A stretch of 37,707 nucleotides of DNA from Leucobacter sp. G161. Its GTDB lineage: Bacteria; Actinomycetota; Actinomycetes; Actinomycetales; Microbacteriaceae. Where the stretch lies: assembly GCF_001482305.1 (NCBI RefSeq), contig NZ_LOHP01000059.1, positions 1 through 37,707 on the forward strand. Reading direction: 5' to 3'. The translations under genes and the position numbers were made by a program. Position 1 is the first letter of the stretch. The number at the start of each line of letters is the position of its first letter. This document shows, piece by piece, positions 8,820 to 17,629 of this stretch. Under the pieces are notes generated by a model that did not search any database, was not told the DNA's origin, and was given only the letters and a program-made list of their open reading frames with translations.

Positions 8820-9983
8820 ATGTCCTCTCTCTCCACCACCCGTCGCTCCGCAGTGGCGATCCCAGCGCTCGCCGCAGTGCTCGCCCTGAGCGCCTGCAGC
8901 CCCGCCGCAGAGGCACCCAGCGCGGGCACGCTTAACGTCGTCACGACGACGACGCAGCTCGCAGACTTCGCGCACCAGATCGGCGGTGACGACATCTCGC
9001 TGACGAGCCTGCTCGCCGCCGGCGCGTCGGCGCACCACTTTGATCCGTCTCCGAAGGAGCTCGTCGCGTTGAGCCAGGCCGACGTGCTCATCGTGAATGG
9101 AGCCGAACTCGAGGGGTTTATCGACTCTGCGATCGAGGCGTCGGGCTTCGCGGGTGAGCTTGTGACCGCCGCAGACGGTATCGATCTCGCCGAGGCGAAG
9201 GAGATCACCGCCGAGGGCGAGCACGAGGTCGAAGCAGGCGGCGGCGAGGCTGCCGAACACGAGCACGACCATGCGGATCACGACCATGCCGAGCATGGCT
9301 CCGGGGGGCACGACCACGCCGCCGACGAGGCCGCAGGCCACGAGCACGCTGAGGATGCATCGGCCGGCCACGATGACCACGCAGAGCACGACCACGATCA
9401 CGGCGACGTGAACCCCCACCTCTGGACATCGCCACGCTACGCCTCCGCGATGGCCGGTGAGGTCGCGCGCGGGCTTGCGAAGGCCGACCCCGAGCACGCA
9501 GCCGACTACCGGGAGCGCGCGAGCGCGTACGAGGCGGAACTCGCGGAACTTGACGCGTGGGTAGGCGCGCAGTTCGAGCGAGTCCCGGCCGCGGAGCGCG
9601 TGCTCGTGAGCGGACATGACTCGCTGCGCTACTACCTCCACGACTACGGCATCGCCTACGCTGGCGCGATCATGCCGAGTTTCGAGGACAACGCAGAGCC
9701 GAGCGCGGCAGAGCTCGACGCGCTCACCGCCAAGATCACAGAGCGCGGAGTACGCGCGATCTTCGTCGAATCGTCGATGAGCCCGAAGCTTGCGCAGACC
9801 ATCGCGCGTGAGGCGGGGATCACTGTCGTCGACAGCGAGGCGCTCTACGCAGACTCGCTCGGACCCGCTGGCAGCGGGGCAGAAACCTATGTCGCCGCGA
9901 CCGTGCACAACACGCAGGTGATTCTCGAGGCGTGGGGCCACACCCCGGACGCCGTGCCGCAGGGGCTGGGGGCCGCGTCATGA
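8820..9983 (+). CDS. znuA: Zinc ABC transporter substrate-binding lipoprotein (ZnuA-like)
   Basis: 387 residues. A lipoprotein signal ends at LALSACSP (lipobox LSAC, Cys about 26). The cluster A-I metal-binding fold follows: first ligand region ASAHHFDPSPKE, a long His/Asp/Glu-rich loop at about 138-198 with many HD and HE pairs, then DVNPHLW, LVSGHDSLRYY, FVESSMSPK and VVDSEALYADSLG. The His-rich loop is typical of zinc rather than manganese binders. The protein captures Zn2+ outside the membrane and delivers it to the permeases encoded next. The ribosome-binding site is weak (AGAAAG). Its stop overlaps the ATPase start in an ATGA junction, so translation is likely coupled. Confidence 0.93.
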   Translation: MSSLSTTRRSAVAIPALAAVLALSACSPAAEAPSAGTLNVVTTTTQLADFAHQIGGDDISLTSLLAAGASAHHFDPSPKELVALSQADVLIVNGAELEGFIDSAIEASGFAGELVTAADGIDLAEAKEITAEGEHEVEAGGGEAAEHEHDHADHDHAEHGSGGHDHAADEAAGHEHAEDASAGHDDHAEHDHDHGDVNPHLWTSPRYASAMAGEVARGLAKADPEHAADYRERASAYEAELAELDAWVGAQFERVPAAERVLVSGHDSLRYYLHDYGIAYAGAIMPSFEDNAEPSAAELDALTAKITERGVRAIFVESSMSPKLAQTIAREAGITVVDSEALYADSLGPAGSGAETYVAATVHNTQVILEAWGHTPDAVPQGLGAAS

Positions 9984-10780
9984 CGGACAGCGCTGCAACG
10001 CCGCTCGAGCTGACGGGCGCCGCGTTCGGCTACGCCGGGGAGACCCGCGTGGAGGATCTGGACTTTGCGGTGCCAGCCGGCGCCGCCGTCGCCCTCATCG
10101 GCCCAAACGGCTCGGGCAAATCGACGCTGCTGCGCGGCATCCTCGGACTCGCCGATCTCACCGCAGGGTCCGTGCGGGTGCTCGGCACGACGCCCGAGGC
10201 GGCCCGCCGGAAGGTCGGCACACTGCCGCAGTCCGACGCGCGCGACACGAGCCTGCCGGTGACGGTGCGCACGGTCGTTGGGATGGGGCTGTACCGGGAG
10301 GCCGGCGCCTTCGGTCGCATCGGCCGGGCAGGGCGCGAGGCTATCCAGCGGAGCATTGACCTCGTCGGGCTCGCACCGTTCGCCGGTCGGCGCTTCGGTG
10401 AACTCTCCGGCGGCCAGCAGCAGCGGGCAATCCTCGCTCGCGCGCTCGTCTCGAACCCGCAGCTGTTGCTGCTCGACGAGCCGTTCAACGGGCTCGATCG
10501 CGAAAACCGTGAGATGCTGCTCGAGCTCGTTGCTCGGCAGCGCGACGATGGCCGCACCGTCATCGTGTCGACGCACGACCTCGAGATCGCGAAGGCAGCA
10601 TGCACGCACGTGCTGCTGCTCGCGAGCGGACACGAGCCGGGGGAGCCGGGGCACCCGGCCGCCTTCGGCACGCTCTCCGAAGCGCTCACGCTCGACGCGG
10701 TGCAGCACGCGTTCCACGATTCGACGGTGGAGTTGGATCAGCACACGGTGACGACGGTCCGAGAGGTCGATGCGCCGTGA
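9980..10780 (+). CDS. znuC: Zinc ABC transporter ATP-binding protein (ZnuC-like)
   Basis: 266 residues with all ABC ATPase motifs: Walker A GPNGSGKST at residues 41-49, Q-loop LPQSDARD, signature LSGGQQQR, Walker B LLLLDEPFNGLD and the switch His in STHD. It powers import through the permeases encoded immediately downstream. ATG 9980 is chosen because it overlaps the stop of the binding-protein gene (ATGA); an open frame further upstream is non-coding in that phase. Its own stop overlaps the GTG of the next gene. Confidence 0.93.
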   Translation: MTDSAATPLELTGAAFGYAGETRVEDLDFAVPAGAAVALIGPNGSGKSTLLRGILGLADLTAGSVRVLGTTPEAARRKVGTLPQSDARDTSLPVTVRTVVGMGLYREAGAFGRIGRAGREAIQRSIDLVGLAPFAGRRFGELSGGQQQRAILARALVSNPQLLLLDEPFNGLDRENREMLLELVARQRDDGRTVIVSTHDLEIAKAACTHVLLLASGHEPGEPGHPAAFGTLSEALTLDAVQHAFHDSTVELDQHTVTTVREVDAP

Positions 10781-11733
10781 GCGGCTGGCTCGCGCAGGCG
10801 GCACCGGGACTCGCGAGTATTTTCGCGCTCCCGTTTATGCAGCGCGCCCTCATCGCAATCGCGGTGCTCGCCGTTGCCGCCGCAATCGTCGGAGTCTTCA
10901 TCAATTTCCGCGAGCTGGAGTTCGTGAGCGATGGACTCGTGCACGCCGTCTTCCCGGGCCTGGTGATCGGCTCACTGGTTGGCGGAACGGCTGGGCTGCT
11001 GCCCGGAGCGGTGGGGGCTGCGGTGCTCGCCGCGCTGCTCTTCACGCTGCTCGGCCGGGGCGGATCTCGGAGCGCCGCCGGCGTCTCCTCGCGTGACGCG
11101 GGTATCGCTGTGGTGCTCACTGGATTGTTTAGCCTCGGCATCGTGCTGGTGTCGCGCAGCGAAAGCTACGTCTCGCAGCTGCAAGAGCTGCTGTTCGGCA
11201 GGATCCTCACGGTGACGACTGCGCAGCTGTGGCAAATTGCGGTGGTTGCGGCTGTCGCGATCGCGATCGTCCTGGTCACGCGCCGTGCGCAACTCTTCCG
11301 CTCCTTCGATCCTGCAGGGTTTGGAGCGGCCGGGTTCAGCGGTTTCCGCACTGACCTTGCCCTGAATATTGCCGTCGCGCTGTTGGTTGTGGCTGGGGTG
11401 CAGGCGCTGGGCGTGCTCATGGTGGTCGCGATTCTCGTGGTTCCGGTCGCGGTTGCCCGGCTGCTGACGCCGCGGCTCGGCCTGCTCGCACCCGTCGCCG
11501 CGCTCGTGACGCTGCTCGCCGGGGTCGCGGGACTCTGGGGTTCCTTCGAGTGGTCGCTGCGCGGTGAGGTGTCCGCCTCGCCCGGCGCCATGATCGTGCT
11601 TTCGCTTATCGCCCTCTACGGCCTTGCCGTAGCCGCGTCGGGCGTCGAGCGCGGACTCCGCCGGAGCCGCCAGCGCAGTGCCCGACGGGCCACACCCGTC
11701 GCCGCACCTTCGCGGACGGGGGCATGCACATGA
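10777..11733 (+). CDS. znuB: Zinc/metal ABC transporter permease 1 (ZnuB family)
   Basis: 318 residues with about eight transmembrane helices and the family motif FRELEFVSDGLVHAVFPGLVIG near the N-terminus. A central SFDPAGFGAAGFSG segment probably contacts the ATPase, and the C-terminus is basic. GTG 10777 overlaps the ATPase stop (GTGA). It is one of two adjacent permease genes, so the channel is probably a heterodimer as in TroCD-type transporters instead of a ZnuB homodimer. Confidence 0.92.
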   Translation: MSGWLAQAAPGLASIFALPFMQRALIAIAVLAVAAAIVGVFINFRELEFVSDGLVHAVFPGLVIGSLVGGTAGLLPGAVGAAVLAALLFTLLGRGGSRSAAGVSSRDAGIAVVLTGLFSLGIVLVSRSESYVSQLQELLFGRILTVTTAQLWQIAVVAAVAIAIVLVTRRAQLFRSFDPAGFGAAGFSGFRTDLALNIAVALLVVAGVQALGVLMVVAILVVPVAVARLLTPRLGLLAPVAALVTLLAGVAGLWGSFEWSLRGEVSASPGAMIVLSLIALYGLAVAASGVERGLRRSRQRSARRATPVAAPSRTGACT

Positions 11734-12584
11734 GCTACCTCACGCTCGCTGCCATCGAACTGGTACTGCTCGGCTTGCTTGCCGGTGTCGCCGGAACGCT
11801 CATCGTCTTTCGGGGCGGCTCCTTCTTCGCCGTCGCACTGAGCCACGCAACGTTCCCTGGCGGAGTGATTTTCGCGCTCGCTGGCTGGAACCTGCTCATC
11901 GGCCAGGCGCTGTTCGCTGCGCTGCTCGTGCTGCTCATGGGGCTGCTCGCTCGGGTACCACGCCAGGGCGGCCAGGTGTCGAGCGGCATCGTCCTCGCTC
12001 TCGGCTTCGCTCTCGGTGCGCTGCTGTCGAGTGCGAACCCCGGGCTCGGGGTGCCGGTGGACGCGCTGCTCGTCGGCTCGCCGCTCGGGGTGTCGGTGTC
12101 AGACGTCGCGGCGACCGGAGCCGTGCTCGTGCTGTCCCTCGGCGCGGTGCTGCTGTTCGGCAGGCGGATCCTGTTCCACACGTTTGATCCGGCGGGCTTC
12201 ACAGCGGCGGGATTCCGGTCGGGGCCAGTCGAGCTCGTGGTCGTCGGTGTGATTGCTGCCTCGGTCGTGGTCGCGATGCCAGCGGTGGGGGCGATCCTCG
12301 GGGTCGCGATCCTTATCGCTCCTGCCGCCGCGGCCCGGCTGCTCGCCCCGACGATCGCCTGGGTGCCGCCCCTCGCGGCGCTACTCGGTGTGCTCAGTGG
12401 GCTGCTTGGCCTGTGGGCGTCACGCGAGTGGAACATCGCGGCTGGCGGATCGATCGGTCTCGCGGCAACCGCGGTATACGTGCTCGCGCTTGCGGTCTCT
12501 GTGGTGCTGCGTCGGCGTGGCCGCCCGGTCTCCGCTACCTTGGAGAGGAAGACTCCAGCTGCAGTGATCACGGGAGGTGAGTGA
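11730..12584 (+). CDS. Zinc/metal ABC transporter permease 2 (ZnuB family)
   Basis: 284 residues and about eight hydrophobic helices, paralogous to the previous permease: FRGGSFFAVALSHATFPGGVIF replaces the equivalent N-terminal motif, and HTFDPAGFTAAGF matches the ATPase-contact region. ATG 11730 forms an ATGA overlap with the upstream stop; ATG 11724, two codons earlier, is possible. It presumably forms the second half of the membrane channel. The last base of its stop codon is the first base of the Zur gene. Confidence 0.92.
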   Translation: MSYLTLAAIELVLLGLLAGVAGTLIVFRGGSFFAVALSHATFPGGVIFALAGWNLLIGQALFAALLVLLMGLLARVPRQGGQVSSGIVLALGFALGALLSSANPGLGVPVDALLVGSPLGVSVSDVAATGAVLVLSLGAVLLFGRRILFHTFDPAGFTAAGFRSGPVELVVVGVIAASVVVAMPAVGAILGVAILIAPAAAARLLAPTIAWVPPLAALLGVLSGLLGLWASREWNIAAGGSIGLAATAVYVLALAVSVVLRRRGRPVSATLERKTPAAVITGGE

Positions 12585-12979
12585 TGCAGCCGAAGCGAAA
12601 TACCTGGCAGCGTGAAGCGGTGCGCGTCGAGCTCGTTGACGCGCCCGGATTCGTGAGCGCGCAAGAGCTCCATCGGCGGTTGAAAGACGGTGGGTCGACC
12701 GTTGGGCTTGCGACCGTGTACCGAGCGCTCGCGCATCTCGCGGAGGTTGGCGATGCCGACTCGCTGCAGTCTCCCGAGGGCGAAACGCTGTTTCGTTCGT
12801 GCGAGACGACCGCGCACCACCATCACCTCGTGTGCCGGAAGTGCGGGGAGACGCGCGAGCTCGCCGCGACCGTCGTCGAGGAGTGGGCGAACCGTGTCGG
12901 GTCGAAGCACGGCTTCACCGAGATCGGGCACGTCGTGGATCTGTTTGGGCTGTGCCCGAGCTGCTCGGCGGCCGAGTAG
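12584..12979 (+). CDS. zur: Fur-family zinc uptake regulator (Zur)
   Basis: 131 residues: an N-terminal winged helix (TWQREAVRVEL, ATVYRALAHLAEVG) and a dimerisation domain with Fur-family metal sites, HHHHLVCRKCGE and LFGLCPSC giving the two CxxC pairs of the structural zinc site. Known family role: with zinc bound, it represses uptake genes. The start is set by GGGAGG at 12572-12577, seven bases from ATG 12584 (a GTG at 12581 is closer than usual). Being last in the zinc operon implies that it controls its own synthesis through the two boxes at 8762-8804. Confidence 0.92.
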   Translation: MQPKRNTWQREAVRVELVDAPGFVSAQELHRRLKDGGSTVGLATVYRALAHLAEVGDADSLQSPEGETLFRSCETTAHHHHLVCRKCGETRELAATVVEEWANRVGSKHGFTEIGHVVDLFGLCPSCSAAE

Positions 12980-13055
12980 GGGTTGCGGATCCGTGGCGTT
13001 CGCGACTCGCGCTGGCCACAATTTTTATATCGATTTTTACACTCATCATAATTTT

Positions 13056-13084
13056 TTGTACTAACAGAAAAACTGTGTTAAATT
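13056..13084 (+). promoter_or_regulatory. Promoter for the XRE-cupin regulator, probably leaderless
   Basis: In an AT-rich island (13020-13090) a -35 TTGTAC (13056-13061), a 17-bp spacer and a -10 TAAATT (13079-13084) place the transcription start at or beside ATG 13091. No Shine-Dalgarno sequence is present. ACAG and CTGT arms (13064-13067 and 13073-13076) in the spacer could be an operator. Confidence 0.55.
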
Positions 13085-13090
13085 CGCACT

Positions 13091-13699
13091 ATGTCAACGA
13101 CTGACTCCGTGCCGCTCGCCGACGACCAGCACACCACCATTACCGAAGCCTCCACGGTTGGAGCGCGCCTGCGGCGACGCCGCCACGCCATGGGCCTGAC
13201 GCTCAAGGACGTCGCCGAGGGAGCCAGTATCACGCAGGGCTTCCTCTCGCAGATCGAGCGTGGTCAAGCCAACGCGAGCGTCCGCGCGCTGCAGGGCATA
13301 TGCGGGGTGCTCAAGTTGAACGTTGGTGACCTCTTCAATGCCCCAGAGGTCGACGGCGGCAGCCGAGTGCAGCGCTTCCAAGACGCCCAGGGCCTCGCCT
13401 TCGGCAACGGGGCGACCAAGCTCAAGCTCACCCCCTCTCACTTCGACCACCTCGAAGTGCTGCTCGGGCTGTTCGAGCCCGGCGGCTCGACCGGGGAGGG
13501 GCAGTACACGCATGGCGCCTCCGAGGAGGTGCTCGTCGTGCTCTCAGGGCGCGTCGTCGTCACCGTCGACGACCAGAGCCACGAACTCGGCGAACTCGAC
13601 TCTCTGCACTACAACAGCAGCCAGCCGCACCGCGTGGTCGAGGCGACGGGCACGTCTCAAGCACGGGTGATGTGGACGATGGCGCCGCCCACCTACTAG
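13091..13699 (+). CDS. XRE-family transcriptional regulator with C-terminal cupin
   Basis: 202 residues. A lambda-repressor-like helix-turn-helix lies at about 24-80 (LRRRRHAMGLTLKDVAEGASITQGFLSQIERGQ). A cupin_2 ligand domain at about 115-195 contains GEGQYTHGASEEVLVVLSG and ends in HRVVEATG. Proteins of this design control amine, amino acid or peptide catabolism genes (PuuR type). It stands directly before an oxidoreductase-transporter pair that it probably regulates. It seems to be translated from a leaderless transcript. Confidence 0.9.
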   Translation: MSTTDSVPLADDQHTTITEASTVGARLRRRRHAMGLTLKDVAEGASITQGFLSQIERGQANASVRALQGICGVLKLNVGDLFNAPEVDGGSRVQRFQDAQGLAFGNGATKLKLTPSHFDHLEVLLGLFEPGGSTGEGQYTHGASEEVLVVLSGRVVVTVDDQSHELGELDSLHYNSSQPHRVVEATGTSQARVMWTMAPPTY

Positions 13700-13820
13700 C
13701 CCCAACTCGAGCCAGGCGGGCTCGCGCAACAGGCCGATCTCCATCGGTCTCTGCAGCGTGCCCGAAAACCGCGGTGATCCGCGACACAGACTGAATTTCT
13801 AGCACAGGAGGAACGCCGAC

Positions 13821-15266
13821 ATGGTGGACAACTACAGGAACGGCGACGTTTCGCACTGGATGCGCGGAACCGGAGCCGAGCAGCCGACGCGGGTGCAGGC
13901 GGAGTCGCGTCGGGCCCCGCTGCCGAGCGAGCAGCAGGATCTCGTGATCGTCGGCGGCGGCATGACCGGGCTCTGGACCGCGTACTACGCGATCACCGAG
14001 CATCCGGAGTGGAAGATCACCGTGCTCGACGCGCACGAGGTCGGCTACGGCGGATCCGGGCGCAACGGCGGCTGGGTATCGACCCTCATCCCGGGCAACC
14101 GCGCAGTGTACGCGAAGGCCGCGAACAAGCGTGGCGAGGACGGCAAGGCAGCCGTGCGTTCCTTTCAGCACGAGATGAGCGCTGCGATCACCGAGACGCT
14201 GCGTGTGCTCGAAGCAGAGGGCATCAACGCCGACGAGCATCGCGGCGGGCAGCTCCAGGCGGCAACGACCCCAGCGGCACTGAAACGACTGCAGGCGACC
14301 TACCGCGCGAACCTCGACAATGGCTACGACGAGTCGGCGATCGAGCTGCTCGACGCCCGCGCATTCAAGGACCGCATTGGCATCGCCCCCGCGCTTGGCG
14401 GCATGTACTATCGCGACACCGCGCGCGTGGACCCGGCGAAGCTCACGCGAGGCCTCGCCGAGGTTGTGGAATCGCGGGGCGTGACGATCCGCGAGCACGC
14501 CCACGTCGACGCAATCGAACCGGGCCTCGCGAAGACGTCGCGCGGCATCATCCGAGGCCGTACCGTGCTCAGCTGCCTCGAAGCGTTCACCGGCGCCGTG
14601 CAGAGCTCCGGGCCGGGCTTCGGGAAGCGCGAGGTGATCCCGGTGAACTCCTCGATGGTCGTCACCGCACCGCTGAGCGATGCCGACTGGCGCCGCATCG
14701 GCTGGGACGGCCGCGAATGCCTGAACGACGGCGCGCACACGTTCGTCTACGCGCAGCGCACGGCGGACAACCGCATCGCGATTGGCGGTCGCGGCACCCC
14801 GTACGCCTACGCCTCCGGGCTCCCCGGCGAAGGCGAGGTCGACGCGAAGACGATCAAGACTCTCAAGGACCGGCTGCACTTCTTCTTCCCCGAGGCGAAC
14901 ATCGCGATCGACCACGCCTGGCGCGGGTCGATCGGGGTGACCCGCGACTGGTGCGCTGGTATTTACTTCGATCCGGCGACCGGCATCGGCAACGCCCGCG
15001 GATACGCCGGTCACGGAGTGACGGCCACGAACCTTGCAGCCCGCACGCTGCTCGACAGGGTCGCCGGTCGCAGTACGAACCTCACTGCGCTTCCCTGGAA
15101 CGACCACGACTCAGGGCTCTGGGAACCAGAGCCGATCCGTTGGGTTGGCGTGCACGCCATGTACAGCCTCTTCGGCGTCGCCGACGCCTGGGAAGAGTCG
15201 CGAAACTCAGAACACACGTCACTTATCGCACGATTCGGATCACGATTGGCAGGACTTCACGAATGA
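13821..15266 (+). CDS. FAD-dependent oxidoreductase (DAO family)
   Basis: 481 residues. An N-terminal Rossmann motif, DLVIVGGGMTGLWTAYYA, at about 40-57 binds FAD. It is followed by GGSGRNGGWVS, the hallmark of D-amino-acid-oxidase/PuuB-like enzymes (NGG loop), and the C-terminal FAD contact ARGYAGHGVTATNLA. The family oxidises amines such as gamma-glutamylputrescine, sarcosine or amino acids. AGGAGG lies 11-16 bases before ATG 13821. The stop overlaps the transporter start (ATGA). The exact amine is unknown; the neighbouring PuuR-like regulator favours an amine or peptide-derived substrate. Confidence 0.88.
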   Translation: MVDNYRNGDVSHWMRGTGAEQPTRVQAESRRAPLPSEQQDLVIVGGGMTGLWTAYYAITEHPEWKITVLDAHEVGYGGSGRNGGWVSTLIPGNRAVYAKAANKRGEDGKAAVRSFQHEMSAAITETLRVLEAEGINADEHRGGQLQAATTPAALKRLQATYRANLDNGYDESAIELLDARAFKDRIGIAPALGGMYYRDTARVDPAKLTRGLAEVVESRGVTIREHAHVDAIEPGLAKTSRGIIRGRTVLSCLEAFTGAVQSSGPGFGKREVIPVNSSMVVTAPLSDADWRRIGWDGRECLNDGAHTFVYAQRTADNRIAIGGRGTPYAYASGLPGEGEVDAKTIKTLKDRLHFFFPEANIAIDHAWRGSIGVTRDWCAGIYFDPATGIGNARGYAGHGVTATNLAARTLLDRVAGRSTNLTALPWNDHDSGLWEPEPIRWVGVHAMYSLFGVADAWEESRNSEHTSLIARFGSRLAGLHE

Positions 15267-16741
15267 CACACTCAATCTCAGTACCGCGGAGCGACCGCGT
15301 CCCACCGCCCGGCAAGGCGCAGTTGCCCCGCGGCGTTTGGAGCATGGCCTTCACGGAGCTGTGGGAGCGATACTCGTTCTACGGACTGCAGGGCATCCTC
15401 TCCTTCTACCTGCTCTACTCGCTTGCGCAGGGCGGGCTCGAGATCGCTCCGGCCGCGGCCGCCGGCATTGTCGGTGCGTACGGCGGCGCCGTCTACCTTG
15501 CGCAGGTCATCGGCGCGTGGTTTGGCGACCGTCTTGTCGCGCCGAAACACATGGTGCTGTTCGGCGCGTTCGTCATCCTGGGCGGACACCTCCTGCTGTC
15601 GGTGACGCAGGGGCTTTCGGGCCTCGGCATCGGGCTTGTGCTCATCGTCATTGGTACCGGCGCGCTGAAGACGAACATCACTTCGATCGTCGGCTTCCTC
15701 GTTGAGGACCGCGACCAGCAGGAGCGCGACGTCTCGTTCTCCTACTTCTATATGGCGATCAACATCGGCGCGGTGCTCGGGCCGCTCACCACCGGCTTTG
15801 TGCAGAACCAGTTCGGCTTCCACTGGGGCTTCGGGCTCGCCGCAGTTGGCATGGCCGGCGCACTCGTGCAGTACCTGCTCTCGATGAAGAAGCTGCCGCA
15901 GCGTGCGTCCGAGATTAACAATCCGCTGCCGCGGAACAAGTACCCGATGATGATCGGTATCGCCCTCGCAGGCGTCGCAGTGATCCTCATCGCGATCTAC
16001 GCCGGGCTGCTCCGCGCCGAGAACCTGTCGAGTACAACGACGATCATCGCGCTGCTCGCGGCGGCCGCCTACTTCGTGACGATGGCCGTCTCGAAGAGCG
16101 TGACCTCCGACGATCGCAAGCGGGTGTTGGGTTTCCTCCCGCTGTTCCTGTTCTCGGGCATCTACTTCGGTCTGCTGTTCCAGAAGTTCACTGCGATCTC
16201 GATCCTCATCACCGAACGCATCAACCTGCAGATTGGTGACTGGACGTTCCCGGTCGCGTGGATCACGACCGTGAGTCCGCTCGCGGCCGTGCTCATCACG
16301 CCGCTCATCGCGAAGCTGTGGCGCACGCTCGGCTCCCGGCAGCCGTCACCCGGGACGAAGTTCGGCATCGGCCTTGTGCAGATCGGCTGCGCCTACCTGT
16401 TCCTGCTCATTATCTCGACGGTGACGGGCGACGCGTACATCCCGCTGTTCCTCATCCTGCTGTTTATGATGATGGCAGGATCGTCCGAGGTATTTGTCGG
16501 CCCGATCGGGCTATCGGTCGCGACGAAGATCGGCCCGAAAGCGTTCAAGTCGCAGATGGTGGGGCTGAACTTCCTGACGCTCGCCCTCGGCTCATCGCTG
16601 TCGGGCCTGCTCGGTCAGCTCTTTGCCGCGATCGAGTCGACGAACTACTTCATGATCGTCTCGGGAACGGGCCTCGCGCTCGGGCTCACGCTTATCCTCG
16701 CCCGCAAGCCGCTCGGCAGGCTGCTCAGCGCGGGGCAGTAA
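15263..16741 (+). CDS. Proton-coupled oligopeptide transporter (POT/PTR family)
   Basis: 492 residues, about 14 hydrophobic helices. The first helix carries the POT ExxER signature in FTELWERYSFYGLQG. The second conserved block is FSYFYMAINIGAVLGPL, with further helices matching the DtpT/YjdL layout. The protein imports di- and tripeptides with protons. ATG 15263 overlaps the oxidoreductase stop; a longer open frame upstream is an out-of-phase reading of that gene. Coupling suggests that the transported compound feeds the oxidoreductase. Confidence 0.92.
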   Translation: MTHSISVPRSDRVPPPGKAQLPRGVWSMAFTELWERYSFYGLQGILSFYLLYSLAQGGLEIAPAAAAGIVGAYGGAVYLAQVIGAWFGDRLVAPKHMVLFGAFVILGGHLLLSVTQGLSGLGIGLVLIVIGTGALKTNITSIVGFLVEDRDQQERDVSFSYFYMAINIGAVLGPLTTGFVQNQFGFHWGFGLAAVGMAGALVQYLLSMKKLPQRASEINNPLPRNKYPMMIGIALAGVAVILIAIYAGLLRAENLSSTTTIIALLAAAAYFVTMAVSKSVTSDDRKRVLGFLPLFLFSGIYFGLLFQKFTAISILITERINLQIGDWTFPVAWITTVSPLAAVLITPLIAKLWRTLGSRQPSPGTKFGIGLVQIGCAYLFLLIISTVTGDAYIPLFLILLFMMMAGSSEVFVGPIGLSVATKIGPKAFKSQMVGLNFLTLALGSSLSGLLGQLFAAIESTNYFMIVSGTGLALGLTLILARKPLGRLLSAGQ

Positions 16742-16745
16742 CCCT

Positions 16746-16780
16746 CGGTCGCGCCCGGGCTCAGCGCCTGGGCGCGACCG
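16746..16780. terminator. Bidirectional hairpin between convergent genes
   Basis: An 11-bp perfect stem (16746-16756 with 16770-16780) lies just after the transporter stop and spans the 3' end of the convergent SGNH hydrolase gene. It can act in both directions; there is no T-tract. Confidence 0.65.
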
Positions 16781-17522
16781 TCACAAACTCAGCGTACTTC
16801 GCGGTGCGGCCGTCGCCGCTCGAACGGCCAGTGAGCCGGCGCCCGATCCACGGCAGCACGTGCTCGCGGGTGTACTTCAGCTGATCCCGCATCGTCGGGA
16901 CGGCGAGCGGATCCGCGGTCAGCACCCAGTCGGCCGGTGCGTCATAGCCGAGGGTGCGCAGCACGTTGGCGGCGACGCGGTGGTGACCGACCGGTGCGAG
17001 GTGGAGCCGATCCCGCGACCAGTACTGGCTGAGCGCGAGCTCCGGGTCGCTCCAATTGTTCGAGAAGCGGATCCCGAGCCGCTCGGCGACCGCGCCAGCC
17101 GCGGCGGTCATCTCGCTGCCCTTCTTGCTCACGTTTGAGCCGTTCGGCAGCCCGGCAGTCGGGTTCGCGCCGGCAAGCAGCAGCGGCTCGATCCCCGCGG
17201 CCTGGATGCGGCGGAGCGCACCCTCGGTATCGGAAATAATCGACGGTACGTCGGTTCCCGGGCGCAGCATGTCGTTGCCGCCGCCGTTGAAGCTCAGCAG
17301 CGTCGGGCCGAGCGCGATTGCCGGCTCGAGCTGCTCGGCGAGGATCGGCGCGAGCAGCCTGCCGCGGATCGCAAGGTTTGCGTACTCGATCGGCTCGCCC
17401 GTCGCATCGGCGAGGCCCTGCGCGACGAGGTCTGCCCAGCCGCGCACGCTGCCATCGGGCTGTTCGTCACCGACTCCCTCGGTAAAACTGTCTCCGATTG
17501 CGACGTAGCGAATGACTGCCAT
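16761..17522 (-). CDS. SGNH/GDSL-type hydrolase
   Basis: 253 residues. Block I is YVAIGDSFTEGVG (catalytic Ser), the Gly of block II lies in LAIRGRLL, block III is FNGGGNDMLRP (oxyanion Asn) and block V is DRLHLAPVGHHRVA (catalytic Asp and His). All four SGNH residues are present. The family covers esterases, lipases and carbohydrate or peptidoglycan deacetylases. No signal peptide is seen, so it is probably cytoplasmic. The 3' end lies within a hairpin terminator shared with the transporter. Confidence 0.9.
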   Translation of the reverse strand: MAVIRYVAIGDSFTEGVGDEQPDGSVRGWADLVAQGLADATGEPIEYANLAIRGRLLAPILAEQLEPAIALGPTLLSFNGGGNDMLRPGTDVPSIISDTEGALRRIQAAGIEPLLLAGANPTAGLPNGSNVSKKGSEMTAAAGAVAERLGIRFSNNWSDPELALSQYWSRDRLHLAPVGHHRVAANVLRTLGYDAPADWVLTADPLAVPTMRDQLKYTREHVLPWIGRRLTGRSSGDGRTAKYAEFVTVAPRR

Positions 17523-17571
17523 CGCTCCAGCCTACGCCGCCTTGTCGCGGCATGGCGCAGCAAACTTGGCC

Positions 17572-17600
17572 TTGACATTGACGTAACGTCAAGTTCTAAC
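17572..17600 (+). promoter_or_regulatory. MerR-type promoter with a perfect palindrome
   Basis: -35 TTGACA (17572-17577) and -10-like TCTAAC (17595-17600) flank TTGACGTAACGTCAA (17578-17592), a perfect 15-bp palindrome centred on 17585. An operator between -35 and -10 is the typical MerR-family arrangement, so this is probably autoregulation of the gene at 17630. Confidence 0.7.
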
Positions 17601-17629
17601 GTGATCTCCGAGGGCAGAAAGGAGCCGTC

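Noticed and set aside
9226..9417. Repetitive CACGACCACG-like DNA in the zinc lipoprotein gene
   Set aside because: It encodes the normal His-rich loop of ZnuA proteins; not a CRISPR or a DNA repeat element.
14009..15262. Long upstream extension of the peptide transporter frame
   Set aside because: It is an out-of-phase, Arg-rich reading of the FAD oxidoreductase gene; the real transporter starts at ATG 15263 with the POT motif.
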